This document shows positions 32,932 to 44,779 of a stretch of 64,000 nucleotides of DNA, piece by piece. The number at the start of each line of letters is the position of its first letter. Position 1 is the first letter of the stretch. Made by a program: the position numbers and the translations under genes. Origin of the DNA: Branchinecta lynchi (taxonomy: Eukaryota; Arthropoda; Branchiopoda; Anostraca; Branchinectidae); the NCBI GenBank assembly GCA_023053575.1, contig JAKZAP010000006.1:19353280-19417279 (forward strand), written 5' to 3'. The notes below the pieces were generated by a model. The model was not told where the DNA came from. It saw only the letters and a list, made by a program, of their open reading frames with translations, and did no database searches.

Positions 32932-33675
32932 ACAAGGTCAAAAAGTTTCGATGGGATCCCATGAATGTTATATTTGATCCAGACCATTGCGTCTTGTAGA
33001 TATTCAGTCTTCGCCAGACTCCTTGAACATTTTTACTATTAAAATTTGATTAATATTAAAACAATGTCTAATCATATGAGAAAACCAAGTTCAGATGTGG
33101 ATTCAGCATGTGTGTTTACCCCTATACGTCATATCTACTTTGACGAAATTGATCGAAACTTCCTGCCTTACTTCTGCCGAATTTCGGTTTCGGCCGGATT
33201 CCGGGTGAACTAGTTGTCGGGCAAAAAGTCTCTAACCAGCTTCAGATAAACTTAAAACTTTAAAAAAAAATTCAGGTTTTGGACGGGTTCCGCGAACTAT
33301 TTGCCCGGCTAGGAAATAATTTTCATGTACAGAGTCAACATGCCTCTTTACCACTACATCGAACCTCTAATCAACTTCAAATAAAACTTTTTCTTCCAAC
33401 AAATATTCCGGCTTCAGCCGGATTCCGGTTGAACCATGTGTCCGGATAGAAAATGATTGTCATATAGGATTCAGCATGTCTATTTACCCCCACATCTACC
33501 ATTTAATCAACTAAAATAAAGCTTTTATTTAATGAATTTTCGGTTTTGGCCGGATTCCGGTCGAAATACTTGTCCAGGTAGAAAATGATTGTCGTATACG
33601 GACTAGGCATGTCTTCTTACCTCTAAAGAACATTTAATCAACTCCAAATAAAACTTTTACTTTTATCAAATTTTC
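32932..33675 (+). mobile_element. F1 element, copy i (3' truncated)
   Basis: This starts 'acaaggtcaaaaagtttcga' with GGGATCCCA and has diverged core units ending near 'ttactttttatcaaatttt'. The 3' block, tract and palindrome are missing. It is more diverged than copies b, g, h and m and so older. Confidence 0.7.
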
Positions 33676-33839
33676 TTGACAAAAAACCTTTGTCCTCGTA
33701 TCTCGCTTCTCTTCGGAGACTTGAGTATTTTCTCATCATTCACGATTGCGAAGATATAAGGAGCTGGAAACGGTACTTCGCTCTTCTTCCTCTTTGACTA
33801 GAAGACTCCTCAGAAGTCATTCCATCCTCGCTACTTGAG

Positions 33840-34316
33840 AAACAAGACCAAATATTTCGATGGGATACCCAAAAACAGACGGACGTTCAAACAGGGATGT
33901 AATTTCGTGAATACGTAGGGGGGAGGCAACAGTGTCGTCCCGGTTAGTAAAAGTAAAAGTTTTATTTGAAGTTGGCTAAATATCCGATTTTGGGGTAAGA
34001 AGACATGCTGAATCCGTACATGACAATCATTTTCTACCCGGACAAGTAGTTGGCCCGGAACCCGGACAGAGCCGGAAACATGGCAGAAGTAAGGCGGGAA
34101 CTTTCGTCAAAGTACATATGAAGCAGGCTATATGTGTCAACACACATGCTGATTCCATATTTGAACTTGGTCTTCTCAAAAGATTACCATTTGCCTTAAG
34201 TTGCTTCTGAATTTTATTAGTGCTGAAGGAGTCTGGCGAAGACTGGATCTCCACATATTAAATTTATCTCTCCATATTAAATTTTGGGATCCCATCGAAA
34301 TCTTTGGTCTTGTTTT
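33840..34316 (-). mobile_element. F1 fragments, copy j
   Basis: A short plus-strand start ('aacaagaccaaatatttcga', 33841) is followed by a minus-strand F1 piece (33943-34316) that ends GGGATCCCATCGAAATCTTT GGTCTTG. The two opposite-facing starts suggest a rearrangement or two insertions. Confidence 0.65.
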
Positions 34317-34610
34317 TTGGGGACCTAAGGGCCATTTTCGAAATCCACACCTGACTTTCGAACATAATAGGAAGATGAAATGGCGTTGGGCATCTGGATC
34401 GATTCAATGGATTCTCCATATACTAGATCCGGTGGTCTCTTGGGGTAAGGGGGGGGGGGACGATATATTTTGGCGGCTAACCTCCCGAATCGGTGATCTT
34501 TTGTCAACGTGCTAGATGGCAAGCACGTTGCCTAGGCAAGCCGTTTATAGGTGTGGACCAGATCCGGGCATAAGGAAATGCCATGTGAGCTTGCAGTTCT
34601 TGATTTGTAG
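34317..34610 (-). mobile_element. F2-like terminus
   Basis: A G-run-bearing stretch leads to 'gaaatgccatgtgagcttgc agttcttga', a diverged F2 terminus. The hairpin end is absent. Confidence 0.5.
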
Positions 34611-34619
34611 CAGATCTTC

Positions 34620-35186
34620 CTGGTGCCAACCTCAGTGTCAAGTCTGTCAAATTTTGAGAACTTAGCGGGGTGTCGAGAACAGACGAAATTTCAGAGAGAA
34701 CTTGATCGAACTCCCCTTCGTCTAGGGTTTTAAAGATGATCTGACATGAATCTTATCATTCTTGGTAATGGAGAGATTTTTATGATTTTGTTTTGTCTTT
34801 CTGGGTATAGCTGAAAGACCCCTTACACAGCTAGGTTCAACCCCCTGTCATTTAGGAGGGCCAAATGACACCTTTACGTTCAAGTTGAAAGCCAGAATGG
34901 TTCTCATTTATTTTTTGTGTTTCTGCTGCTGGCAAAGTTTGTTGGGCTTACAATGGACAAGATCCTAACTTGGCAATGCCTTCTCTGATGGGATCCGATT
35001 ATGTTGTGAAAGCCCGCTTTGTCCAGCTGGTCTCACTTTATCTTCAGTTTCAAAATCTAGAAATACGCCAAAGAATCGGTCAGCAAACCTGGAACAGGTC
35101 GCGATTCCCAGTTTCTGCCACAGGTTCACTAAGTGCAAAATTGAATATCTCCTTCTCGCAATTTCCCTAATCAATGTTATTTTCAG
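34620..35186 (+). other. Intron 1, 3' part
   Basis: Intronic DNA just before the TM1 exon. It ends with 'ccctaatcaatgttattttc' and AG, so a branch-point-like CTAAT and a pyrimidine-rich acceptor are present. No extra exon seen. Confidence 0.6.
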
Positions 35187-35361
35187 AGAATTCCAGTCGA
35201 CTTTGCCTCGAGGATGGAACATGGGCCAATTATAGCGATTACAGCGCCTGCAGTGAACTCGAAGAAGAGTCCACCGAGTTCGCGTCGACGATCTACTACA
35301 TTGGTTATTCCATTTCGCTGATAGCCCTGGTTGTTGCTCTTGCCGTGTTCCTGCATTTTAA
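35187..35361 (+). CDS. Class B GPCR (CRF/DH44 receptor-like), TM1 exon
   Basis: Spliced in phase 1 from the exon ending at 9292, the joining codon becomes Lys. The exon then reads NSSRLCLEDGTWANYSDYSA with the last two domain cysteines (LC and SAC) and the family motif L.DGTW. A short linker (CSELEEESTEF) and the first membrane helix (about IYYIGYSISLIALVVALAVF) follow, then LHF. Two more glycosylation sequons (NSS, NYS) are present. The donor aa|gtaagt leaves phase 2. The same intron positions are known in vertebrate CRF receptor genes. Confidence is high because domain, phase and splice sites agree. Confidence 0.93.
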
Positions 35362-35796
35362 GTAAGTTGTCTTCTTTTCAAGAGCCTGCGTTTCGTGTTC
35401 ATAACTTGTAGTTCTCAAGGGCATGTCACCAATCCGAAGTTGGCAGTGCTGCTCCACACCATCCTATTGGTTTCTCTTGTTCAAGGTTGAACGATTATCT
35501 ATTTATTTATTATATAAAAAAAAGGTAAGCTAGAAGCTTGTCACCATTATCGTACTCAATTGTCACATACATTAAACAAACGATGCTGAGAAATAAACTT
35601 TGCTCGAAAAGTACACAAAAGACAACATCCGAAGTGTTATCTGTTGAAACCACGCATCCTTGTGTTCTCTCTTATGAAACTTCTGACAGTGTACTCTCAT
35701 AACAGATAGTTCGCAGCACCTGACTGCCAGAGGCAACAACGTGACGACCGAAGAAGTTGGAAGAAATTCACATTTTTTACGTCTTGTTTTGACTAA
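35362..35796. other. Intron 2 start
   Basis: The intron opens gtaagttg. The reading frame stops at 35363-35365. No repeat or gene recognised before the MITE at 35805. Confidence 0.5.
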
Positions 35797-35804
35797 CCTG
35801 TCAC

Positions 35805-36147
35805 TAATGTTGCCACTTCGCAGTGCCGTCCTCGTGACAACGCGGTATTTCCGCGTTTACCTTCCAACCAAAATGCGGTAAAATTTGCATTATGGACGAA
35901 AGACTCGAATTTTGCTATTCTTCGATAGCAGAGCCTCCTTTTTGTTGCATGCTGCAGGTCCACTTCTCGGCCGATTCCGGACTGATTCCTACCTATGTTC
36001 AATATTATGAAGTCGAATTCGCCACCTCTGGAATTTCCTTCTCGCAATTTTCGCGTTGTAATTGCGGTATAATCAAAATAGTATGCGGTATATTTCCCTT
36101 GGAATCGCAGTATTATACCGCGAAATGTGGTATAAGTGGCAACACTG
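35805..36147. mobile_element. hAT-like MITE with 'gttgccac' ends
   Basis: Ends are TAATGTTGCCACTT and the inverse AAGTGGCAACACTG. Flanks are cctgtcac (35797-35804) and cctgtgac (36148-36155), 7 of 8 matching. The body has repeated 'gcggtat' motifs in both orientations (GCGGTAT...ATACCGC). The termini resemble the CAGTGTTGCCA class of hAT MITEs. The open frames across it are shadows. Confidence 0.75.
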
Positions 36148-36159
36148 CCTGTGACTAAC

Positions 36160-36578
36160 CTAGTTTGACTAAGAACAAATAATCTGACACTCCGTCTCCC
36201 TCCCTATCTCTTTCATATGACTATGCGGAGTCGAATATTTCCCCATACCTGTCCGCTACGAACGAGCGGAGGTTAGTAGCTTCGCGGAACATCAAGTTTC
36301 GTTACCTCTACAAATAGCCAAATTGCTGTGAACCTCCGGTGAGGAAAATTAGAAATCAAAGTTGATTGGTTATTTGGACGCGCTCCAGAGCGGGTCAGCG
36401 CGCGGAGTACGCCTCCTGAGTTCTACCAGCCTCTTACCCTATTTTTCTGCGATAAGCAACGGTGAAGACGGAAGATAAGTAAACGGGTATCAACATCAGC
36501 ATCAGCTCAAAGCTAGAGTAAATACCTCTAGGTCCCCCCCCCCGCCAGTTTTGACGGGGTATTCACAGTCGCTGCATG
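36160..36578. other. Intron sequence, no feature seen
   Basis: Unclassified DNA between two hAT-like MITEs. It ends with a C run at 36535-36542. Confidence 0.4.
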
Positions 36579-36587
36579 GGACTAAAG

Positions 36588-36782
36588 CAGGGCCGTATCT
36601 AGGGGGGGGGGGTATTAACCCCCCCCCCCTCCCCCCCGAAACATACAAAAATAATCATTTTTATAGGCTTTTCCCTCTGATCTGTGTCTTTTTGTACGTT
36701 TTTGTCTGACCCGCAGGCAACCCCCCCCCCCCCCAAAAAAAAGCCCCCCCCCCCCCCCCCGAAATAAATTCCTGGATGCCTG
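36588..36782. mobile_element. Short hAT-like MITE, copy 3
   Basis: A 195-bp element, CAGGGCCGTATCTAGG to CCTGGATGCCTG, with gactaaag on both sides (36580-36587 and 36783-36790), a perfect 8-bp duplication. It shares 'gaaataaattcctgg' and the internal 'aacctctgatctgtgt'-like text with 4804 and 5790. Four long homopolymer G or C runs make up about a third of its length. Confidence 0.88.
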
Positions 36783-36799
36783 GACTAAAGACAGAAGTT

Positions 36800-37328
36800 C
36801 TATCAGATTATTTGTTCTTTGACGGTTAGTAACGAAATCGTCACAGAGAGGCAGTGTTGGCAGCAGTGAAAGCGAAAGGTAGCTGATAAACAGCAACAGC
36901 TGATAAACAACAACAGCAATAAACAATGATATGGGCTTGAGATTCATAAAGCCCTTGGCTTTGCTTTCTTTCTGATAGTATATACATAAACGCTTTTATT
37001 TGAAAAACTTCTCGCAGCGCATGCACAAGACCGCACGCATAGGTAAAACACTTCATTATTGTAAACGGGGATACAATATATGAATTACGAGGGAAATTGC
37101 TGGCTACTTGCAGGTTTTAGTCCTCCCCAATACCCCTTTCTGCCGTGTCCGTACGCATGTTTGTAACCTAATTCACTGTATAAAAAAAACTTTCTGCTTT
37201 CCTAGCTTTCAGATACCTTAGTATGCAGTATTTTGCATTCTAGCGGTTTAATCGTACATCGGATTTTAACTGTCCGAACTCAGACTAAGAATCTCCAAAT
37301 TCGTAGTTACTGAAGTCTAATCTAGGAG
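36800..37328. other. Intron sequence, no feature seen
   Basis: No gene or repeat recognised. The minus-strand frames here are chance. Confidence 0.4.
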
Positions 37329-38111
37329 CAGGGGTGGCTCAAAGCACTCATACTGGGGGAGGGGGGGGGACACTCCTCATTTGAAGGACTTCTGGTTCAC
37401 AATGTGCGACTCGCACGTACAGACAAAAATAAACTGTTGCTACTTCGCGGCAACGGCACATATTCCCCGCCAACAAATACTGATACTTATTTTCTTAATA
37501 AACACAATTTAACTCTTTACTATTTACATCTACTGCGCTAATGGAAAAACCTACGTTTTTGCTGGCGTAGCGTATAATAGAACTAGTGTAAAACTAACTG
37601 CAATGCATCAGCAATGCAGTTAGTTTTGCATTACTCAACATTTATTTATACATAAATTGTCAACCTCAGCTTTTCATTTCAGCTTTCGCTAAAGAGGAAA
37701 GCTTGCAACGCCTGCACCCAGGACAAATTAAAGTAAGCGCCGCAGGCGGAACTTTTTAATCTGCCTTTGTCTGGCAATATTGAAATACTTACCATACAAA
37801 TTCTAGCTCTTATTACGTTTCGTTTCAAAATTCCAGGCCTAATCGCCGAATAAATGACATACCGTTCTTCTAAATACAGAAGTCCAAGAAATGTGCCACT
37901 TGTGAATTATTGCGATCTCAGTGAAAAGTAAAGAATAGCCATGAAATAACAAATCTGTCCGTCGAAAAAAAATGACAAAAAAGTGGCCATCGAAAATAAA
38001 GTAGACACACAGTAGATTTGTTCCGAATTTATAGCAAAGCAAAAAGTAATTTTGAAGTTAAAGACACGCTTACTCAGAAACAAAACGAGGAAAACAGGTT
38101 TGCCAGTCCAT
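37329..38111 (+). mobile_element. hAT-like element H1-d, left end only
   Basis: This starts CAGGGGTGGCTCAAAG with a G run at 37363-37370, then 'tgctacttcgcggcaacggc' and 'cgctaaagaggaaagcttgc aacgcctgcacc', which match the inside of H1-b (25950-26200). The right terminus is not found. F1 copies follow from 38119. It is probably a truncated or heavily interrupted relative of H1-b. Confidence 0.55.
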
Positions 38112-38118
38112 TCAAAAA

Positions 38119-38855
38119 ACAAGACCAAAGGTTTCGACGGGATCCCAAGATTTTAATATTTGCTCCCGACAAGTCGGTCTTGTAGATATTCGGTCTTCAA
38201 CAGACTTCTTAAACATTTTTACTTTTAAAATTTACGCCAATGGTAATAATCGGAGAAGACCAAGTTTGTATTTGAAAGTGCAAACCGGACACGCCAGCTG
38301 AATTTCAACAAGTTCAGATATCGGTTTTGCACTGTCAAATAATCAGATATGGATTCAGCATATGGCTTACCGTATAGCCTACGTCGTATCTCCTTCATTT
38401 CCTTACTTCTGCCCAACTTCTGGTTTCGGCCGGATTCCGGACGAACTACAAGTCTGGCAAAAAAAAATAAAGCTGAAAACCGAATTCAGCATGTCTCCTT
38501 ACACATTCAACCTCTAATCAGCTTCAGATTAAACTTTTACTTTTCACAAATTTTCCGGTTTTCGCCGGATTACGGGTGAACTATTTGTGTCCGGCTTCTT
38601 ACCCCAAATCAACTATCTCAATAGCTTTGAAAAAAAATATTTTGTTTGCCCTTTAATTTGAAGCCCCTTCCCCACCCTCAAATGTAGAGCTACAGAGCCC
38701 ATCTTCGGACTTGACCTGTACTTTGACTCAAAGGATGCTCCAATAAGTTTCATCAAAATATCTCAGTCCCTTCGTGCGGACAGACGGACAGCCAGACAAA
38801 AGGACAACTTTTGCGATGGCATAGGTATCCCTCCACTTACGTTTTGGGATCCCAT
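38119..38855 (+). mobile_element. F1 element, copy k
   Basis: This starts ACAAGACCAAAGGTTTCGAC, has few diverged core units, a short tract (about 38778-38806) and ends TTTTGGGATCCCA. A further copy starts at once. Confidence 0.75.
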
Positions 38856-38856
38856 G

Positions 38857-39772
38857 AAGACCAAAGGTTTCAGTGGGATCCCATAAATCAAACATTTGAT
38901 TCAAACAATTGGGTCATGTCTCCGCAATTCAGTCTTCGTCAGATTCCTTGAATATTTTTACTGTTAAACTGAAGTTCAGAAATTGATTCAGCATATCTCC
39001 TTGCCCCGATATCGAATCGATTTCAGAAACAACTTTGAGCTTCAACCAAATTTTCAGTTTCAGCCGAATTCGTGATGAACCATTTGTCCAGCCATTTGTC
39101 CTTATCCCTTCAATGAATATCTTATTAGCTCATGAAAGATACATATTTTTTACCGTAAATTCAAAACCCTCCTCTGCCTCTAAATATAGGACTAAAGGAC
39201 CCACCTACGAACTTGACATGTAGCCTACTTTATCAATGAATCCTCATACCTTCAACAACATATATCAAGCCCTACTAAGCTTGAACAACATATCCCAGTC
39301 CCTTCAACCTTCGATTACATTAGCTCTCTCCAAGATTCATAGATAATGTCATCGTCCACGCGCAGAGCTATAATAGTGTGAAGAAAGGGGAGGGACTGCT
39401 ATAGCCGAAAATCGGTCGACAAATTTTGTGTCCTGTTTTGCCGGATTCCAGGTGAACTACTTGTCCGGTGAGAAACTAACCTTCATATTCGGATTCAGCA
39501 TGTCTCCTTACCCCTAAATGAACTATCTCAATAGCTTTCAAAAAATATTTTTTTTTTGCCCCTTAATATGAAACCCCTCCCCCACCCTCATATATTTGGC
39601 TATAGAGCCCATCTTTGAACTTGGCATGTACTTTGACCCAAAGGATCCTCCCACCAAGTTTCATCAAAATATCTCAATCCCCTCGAGAGTTATCGTGCTG
39701 ACAGACAGACAGACAGACTTTTGCGATGTCATAGGTATCCCTTTTGGTCCACTTGCGTTTTGGGATCCCATA
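38857..39772 (+). mobile_element. F1 element, copy l
   Basis: Head to tail with copy k. It starts AGACCAAAGGTTTCAGTGGG, has diverged core, a short (CAGA)n tract at about 39698-39717 and ends GTTTTGGGATCCCAT. It is an old copy with several small deletions. Confidence 0.72.
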
Positions 39773-39789
39773 AAGAAAAAATCCGGATT

Positions 39790-40075
39790 TACGGACGTAA
39801 CAAACTTTTGATCTTCGACCTACGGGAGTTTACAGATTTGAACTTGACTTTTGACGGGTTTGCCGACGAGATTTAAGTTGCGCTTTTTTCCGGTGTTTCA
39901 CTGTAGTTTTGACGTACTTTTGTTAAATTACGAAAGTACGGTGTATCGTTTTATTTGTCCATCCCAAATATTATACTTACAAAGCTAGAACAAAAGTATG
40001 TCAAACTAGAATGAAACTACATCCGAAAAACTGCAACTTTAAACTGGTTTGCAGAATTTGATTACATCTGTGTAA
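39790..40075. other. Unclassified sequence
   Basis: Resembles H1-b internal wording in places ('tgcagaatttgattac..tctgtgtaaaaa'), so it may be an H1-type remnant between two F1 copies. No gene. Confidence 0.4.
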
Positions 40076-40078
40076 AAA

Positions 40079-41476
40079 ACAAAACCAAAGGTTTCGATGG
40101 GATCCCAAAAATTCAATATCTGATCCAGACAACTGGGTCTTGTCTTAGCCAGATCCAGTCTTCGCCAGACTCCTTGAACATTTTTACAATTAAAATTCAG
40201 AAACAGATTAAGGCCAAATAGCTAATCACCTGAGAAAACCAAGTTCAGATTTGGATTCAGCATGTGTGTTTACCCCTATAAGTCATATCTGTTTTGACGA
40301 AAACTTCCTGCCACTTCTGCCAATTTCCCGGTTCCGGCCGAACTCCAGAACTACTTGTCCGGCGAAAAAAGAAAGCTCAAAGACGAAATCAGGGTATCTT
40401 CTTTCCCCAGTAATGAACATCTAATCAACTTCAAATAGAAATTTAGCTTATAACAAGTTTTCCGATTCCAGCCGGATTCCGGTCGAACTATATGTCCGGG
40501 TAAAATACGATTGTCACACAGGGACTCAGCATCTCTTCTTACCCCTAAATCACTTATCTAATCAACTAGAAATAAAACTTTGACTTCCAACAGTTTTCCG
40601 GTTTTGGCCGGATTCCGGACGAACTACATGTCCGGGTAGAAACTTGTTTTCACATAAGTGTTCAGCATGTCTTCTTGCCCTAAATCGAACATCCAATCAA
40701 CTCCAAATTAAACTTTTAATTTTGACAAACTTTCCGGTTTGGGCCAGATTCCGGTCGAAATACTTGTCCGTCGAGAAAATAGTTTTCACCATCGTCTTCA
40801 GCATGTCTCCCTACCTCTAAATCGAACATTTAATCAACTTCAAATAAAACTTTTACTTCAACAAACTTTCCGGTTTGGGCCGGATTCCGGGCGAAATACT
40901 TGTCCATCGAGAAAATAGTTTTCACCATCGTCTACAGCATGTCTTCCTACCCCTAAATCGAACATCTAATCAATTTCAAATAAAACTTTTACTTTCAACA
41001 AACTTTCCGGTTTGGGCCGGATTCCGGGCGAAATACTTGTCCGTCGAGAAAATAATTTTCACCATCGTCTTCAGCATGTCTAAATCGAACATCTAATCAA
41101 CTTCAAATAAAACTTTTACTTTCAACAAACTTTCCGGTTTTGGCCGGATTCCGGGCGAACTACTTGTCCGATGACAAAATGGTTTTCACCATCGTGTTCA
41201 GCATGTCTTCTTACCCCATAATTGACTATCACATTAGCTGTTTCAAAATATTTTGTTTGTCCCTTAATTTCAATCCCCTCCCCCACCCCTAAATGTAGAG
41301 CTACAAAGCCCATCTACGAACTTGACTGGTCCGACGACCCAACGAACCTTCTCACCAAGTTTCATCAAAATATCTCATTCCCTTCGAGAGTTATCGTGCT
41401 TACAGACGGACGGACAGACGGACAACTTTTGCGATGTCATAGGTATCCCTCCACTTACGTTTTGGGATCCCAAAAA
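40079..41476 (+). mobile_element. F1 Helentron-like element, copy m
   Basis: A full copy, nearly identical to b, g and h. It has about five 137-bp units (near 40602, 40740, 40875, 41012, 41141), the fourth shortened by loss of 'ttcctacccc'. It has a short tract at 41405-41422 and the terminal TTTTGGGATCCCAAAAA. Confidence 0.87.
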
Positions 41477-41479
41477 CCA

Positions 41480-42490
41480 GATTCACTGAGGAAACAAACT
41501 TTCGGCTTTCGCCTGTAGAAACACTATATATTTCCCCAATTATGGCAGCATATTAAAGCACATGTGATAGTTTTCTATCTGCCTCAGTCTTCATCTGCGA
41601 CCTTACCACCAAATTAGGTCCGAGTCACAATACGCGACAGAAGATGGTATAGACAGCAATTGAAGAACAAGAACTTCGCTTTCAGAATAGCTTAACAATA
41701 AAAGAGATCATTTTTTAGTTGTAGGAGTTTCCTGATATTTTGATATGATACACCGTGGAATTTTACGAAGGCTTTTCAGATGTACCTTAACATTAGCATT
41801 GAGGCCTAAAATTTACCTCCCGAATTGAATAAGCTATTCCAGCGTCTGCAGAACCCCTCCTGTCCTGGGAAACGAATTTCGGGTGCATATTAAAAATCTT
41901 CCTTGTCCTTTTTAAGCGTTGTGCCCACCTCAACCTCGCTTTGTAATCGACATTTTTTCACTGTTCTGGGTGCACTGTTTCACGCGTCTCCTGTCGTTTG
42001 AATTCTGATGGCTTTTCTGTTATGTTTCCAAATTCCATGCCTTCTTTTCCACTTGTAGTCAAAGTTTGACCCACAAGCCATGCACATAACCTTGTCTCTC
42101 GCTTTTGGTCTATAAGGTTTATCATTTTATCCAGTCCGACTTCACTTTACCAATTAACCTATTGTAATTTTGACAGGCTAAAATATGTAAGTAGTAAGAC
42201 AGATACAAATCTCATGGGAGTAAAACAGGTAGGCGAATTGCTGCCGGCATGAATCATGTCTCCGACCTAAAGGGGTTATGAAACCTGGTTTAAGCGACTC
42301 AGCTTACCGGGACGGGTTTACGTGTTTGCGATTTTTTTTTTTTTTTTTTAAACTACTCGGATTCTCTTTGACTTAAATTAATGCCCGAGACCTCGGCAAA
42401 CGACTGAGACGACTTAGCAAAAGGCATGGGGGGGGGGCACTTATGTCTAGGATAAACTTTGTACAGTGTTGACAGTTACGGTCCGGGTAC
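41480..42490. other. Intron sequence, no gene seen
   Basis: A stretch at 41870-42060 resembles the inverse of about 16620-16850 ('cgaatttcgggt..', 'cctcaacctcgctttgtaa', 'ttcacgcgtctcctg'), so it may be related LINE 3' sequence. A T run lies at 42330-42350. Nothing coding is supported. Confidence 0.4.
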
Positions 42491-42496
42491 GATCGT

Positions 42497-42733
42497 CAGT
42501 AGCGTATATTACGGTGGGGGCCCTCCCCTGAAATTTTTGTTCTTATTTTTGTTCATTTACTAAGGAAGGCAAGTGTAATAAAGTGGGAAACATATTTAAA
42601 GAATTTCCCGTAGAAAATGATACAAAACCTATAATTTCTTTCGATAGTGGTCAAGAGCTACCAAATCAGACAGCGGCCTAGGGAGGTACCCCCTCCCCCC
42701 CCCCCCTGGAATGGTGTGGAATATACGCCACTG
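42497..42733. mobile_element. hAT-like MITE, 237 bp
   Basis: Ends are CAGTAGCGTATATTAC and the inverse form GAATATACGCCACTG (12-13 of 15 match). A G run sits near the left end and a C run near the right, as in the other hAT-like elements. The flanks acgatcgt and accaccat match at only 5 of 8 positions, so the duplication is unproven. Confidence 0.6.
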
Positions 42734-42839
42734 ACCACCATCCTAGTTCGTCTCTTTGTTTAACTCCCTTTAGCAATTATTCTTCAGTCACTTTTTCCTG
42801 TTGTTTCAGTAAAGATGCTAAAAGCAAATGTACATAAAA

Positions 42840-43110
42840 ACAAGAGCTGGAAGCTCATATGGCACTTGCAAGGCTGGGTCTGCAGAGGATGAAAGTAGGA
42901 ATTCGTCAACTCGTGGGTTTGTTGTGATCATTTGTAAGCAAAACCTTTTTTTTTGGGGTGGGGGATTGGGGTAATATATCATTTCTTCCAAATGGACGGG
43001 AACTTCCCCGATTTTGTTATTTCGTTAAATACATGTGAAAGAGGGCCACTTATTTTATCGGGAAATGCTTTAATGAGTACAACTGGGATATAAATAGGTG
43101 TTATATTAGT
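42840..43110 (+). mobile_element. F2 terminus, start of copy e
   Basis: ACAAGAGCTGGAAGCTCATA followed by TGGCACTTG is the F2 start. After about 270 bases the R4 repeat begins. The F2 hairpin end is not found, though the block at 43920-44760 may belong to this element. Confidence 0.55.
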
Positions 43111-43113
43111 TCT

Positions 43114-43505
43114 TTTTTTTTTCTTTTTTTTTTTGGTTTAACCCGCTTAGCATCTTTTCCAAACATTTTGATTATTTACTTTTTGGGCTACCACTCCACC
43201 TCCACTCGGTGACGTTAATAATCCCTTAATCTCTTTAACGTCACCTACTCTTTTTTAAACAAACATCCACACTTTAAACTTTAATTAATTTTAACTTCTC
43301 CATCAACTATATAATTTAATTTTTTAATTTAAATTTATCAATCTTAATACTTATTTATTGTTATTTTAATACAATTATGAATCTTTTTCTGTGAATCACC
43401 ACCTCTAACGTAAAGAACTTTTCATTGTTATTTTAATACAATTATGAATCTTTTTCTGCGAATCACCACCTCTAACGTAAAGAACTTCTACAAATAACAA
43501 GTGCG
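43114..43505. repeat. AT-rich dispersed repeat R4, copy 2 (first part)
   Basis: Homologous to 11420-11720 ('gggctaccactccacc', 'ctcggtgacgttaataatcc'). A block of about 65 bases ending 'cgtaaagaactt' is tandemly doubled. The remaining part of R4 appears after an insertion, at 44780-44895. Confidence 0.65.
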
Positions 43506-43919
43506 CAAGCGCTCAGACGTGGAGTGTAAAAGTAAAATGTTTATCACATTAATATACAAACAGCTTTAGAACCAAGACATTTCTCTTCTCCAATAACCAA
43601 ACAAGTATTGAAATAACGTTGTAATCACCCCCCTTTAAAAGCTTTAAATGTAAACAAACCGTCAGTGTTAACCCAAAGAAATTTTGAAGATCTTGCACGA
43701 ATAGCATTTGTTCGAACACTGAATGGTCTGCCCGCTAGTCCCACCCTTTAAACCTTTTCCATTAGCAAGGTAATAACAAGTGTAATAAACCAATTCGTAA
43801 CAGACTGATGCCCCCTTTGTCACAATTCATTAAGAACGGCATACCATTGATCATATGACAAAACAGTCGAGTTTCCAACTGTTCATTAAAGATTAAAGTA
43901 CGTCGAGTCGTCGTATTTG

Positions 43920-44760
43920 TTGATGTTAAACCAAATCCTCATCCATAGACATACCTCCCCAAATATACAAGAGTTGGACTTGAGACCTGTCATAGACGAA
44001 CTTAACTCATGGGAAATCTGGGCCCAGCTGCCCATGAATGTGAGGGGGGTCGGGACCCATCAAAATGCGTATTTTCGCCTTTTTAGCTTAGAGTTTGATT
44101 CCAGTCACGAGTCAAAAACTTTTTTCATGGGCAATTTTGGGCTCACTTGCCCAGGAACGAGGAGGGGGGGGGGGGGTCAACTTTCACTGGTCCCTATGAG
44201 CCAAAAGCACCAAGGAAATTCATCGCCTTATCTCCAGTTATTGTCTAATTAAAAACATTAAAAAAAAGGGCAAGCTGGGCCCAATTGCCCCTGAACCAAG
44301 TGTGGGTGGGGTTGGGGACCTGCAAAAAGTAAAAAGAGACCCCAATGCTCACAATCCTACCAAGTTTCAACTTGATACCTGTTGATTCCTGGCAAGGGTA
44401 ACGAACTTTACTCCTGGGCAATCTGGGCCCAGTTGCCCATGAGGGGGTTGGGTGGGAGAGGTGCAACTGTAAAAACAATTTCCCAGTCGTAGGATCTACA
44501 CGTCTAACGAATTCCATCGTCATATGTCCAGTTCTGGTCAAGTTATGAACTTTATTTACTGGACAATCTGGGCCCATTTGCACCTGAACCGGGTTGGGGT
44601 TGGGACCCCTCAAAGGCACAACTAGACCCCAATACCCACAATTGTACCAAGTTTGAACCTGGTACTTGCACTGGTTCACGAGTTATCAGCTCCACAAAAC
44701 ACGGTGAAAACCGAAAACCGGAAACCGAAAGCCGAAAGCTGCTACAGCGCTCGCAATAGT
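43920..44760 (+). repeat. Tandem array of about 130-140-bp units
   Basis: The motif 'gggcaatctgggcccagttg' with variants recurs at about 44010, 44130, 44270, 44420 and 44565, each followed by a G-rich 'gggttgggaccc' piece and 'caccaagtttgaac' text. It ends with several short 'aaaccgaaagccgaaag' units and 'gcgctcgcaatag'. The layout (start motif, core array, end block) is like F2, but the unit differs. Confidence 0.6.
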
Positions 44761-44779
44761 GGATTGTTCCAAAGAATAC

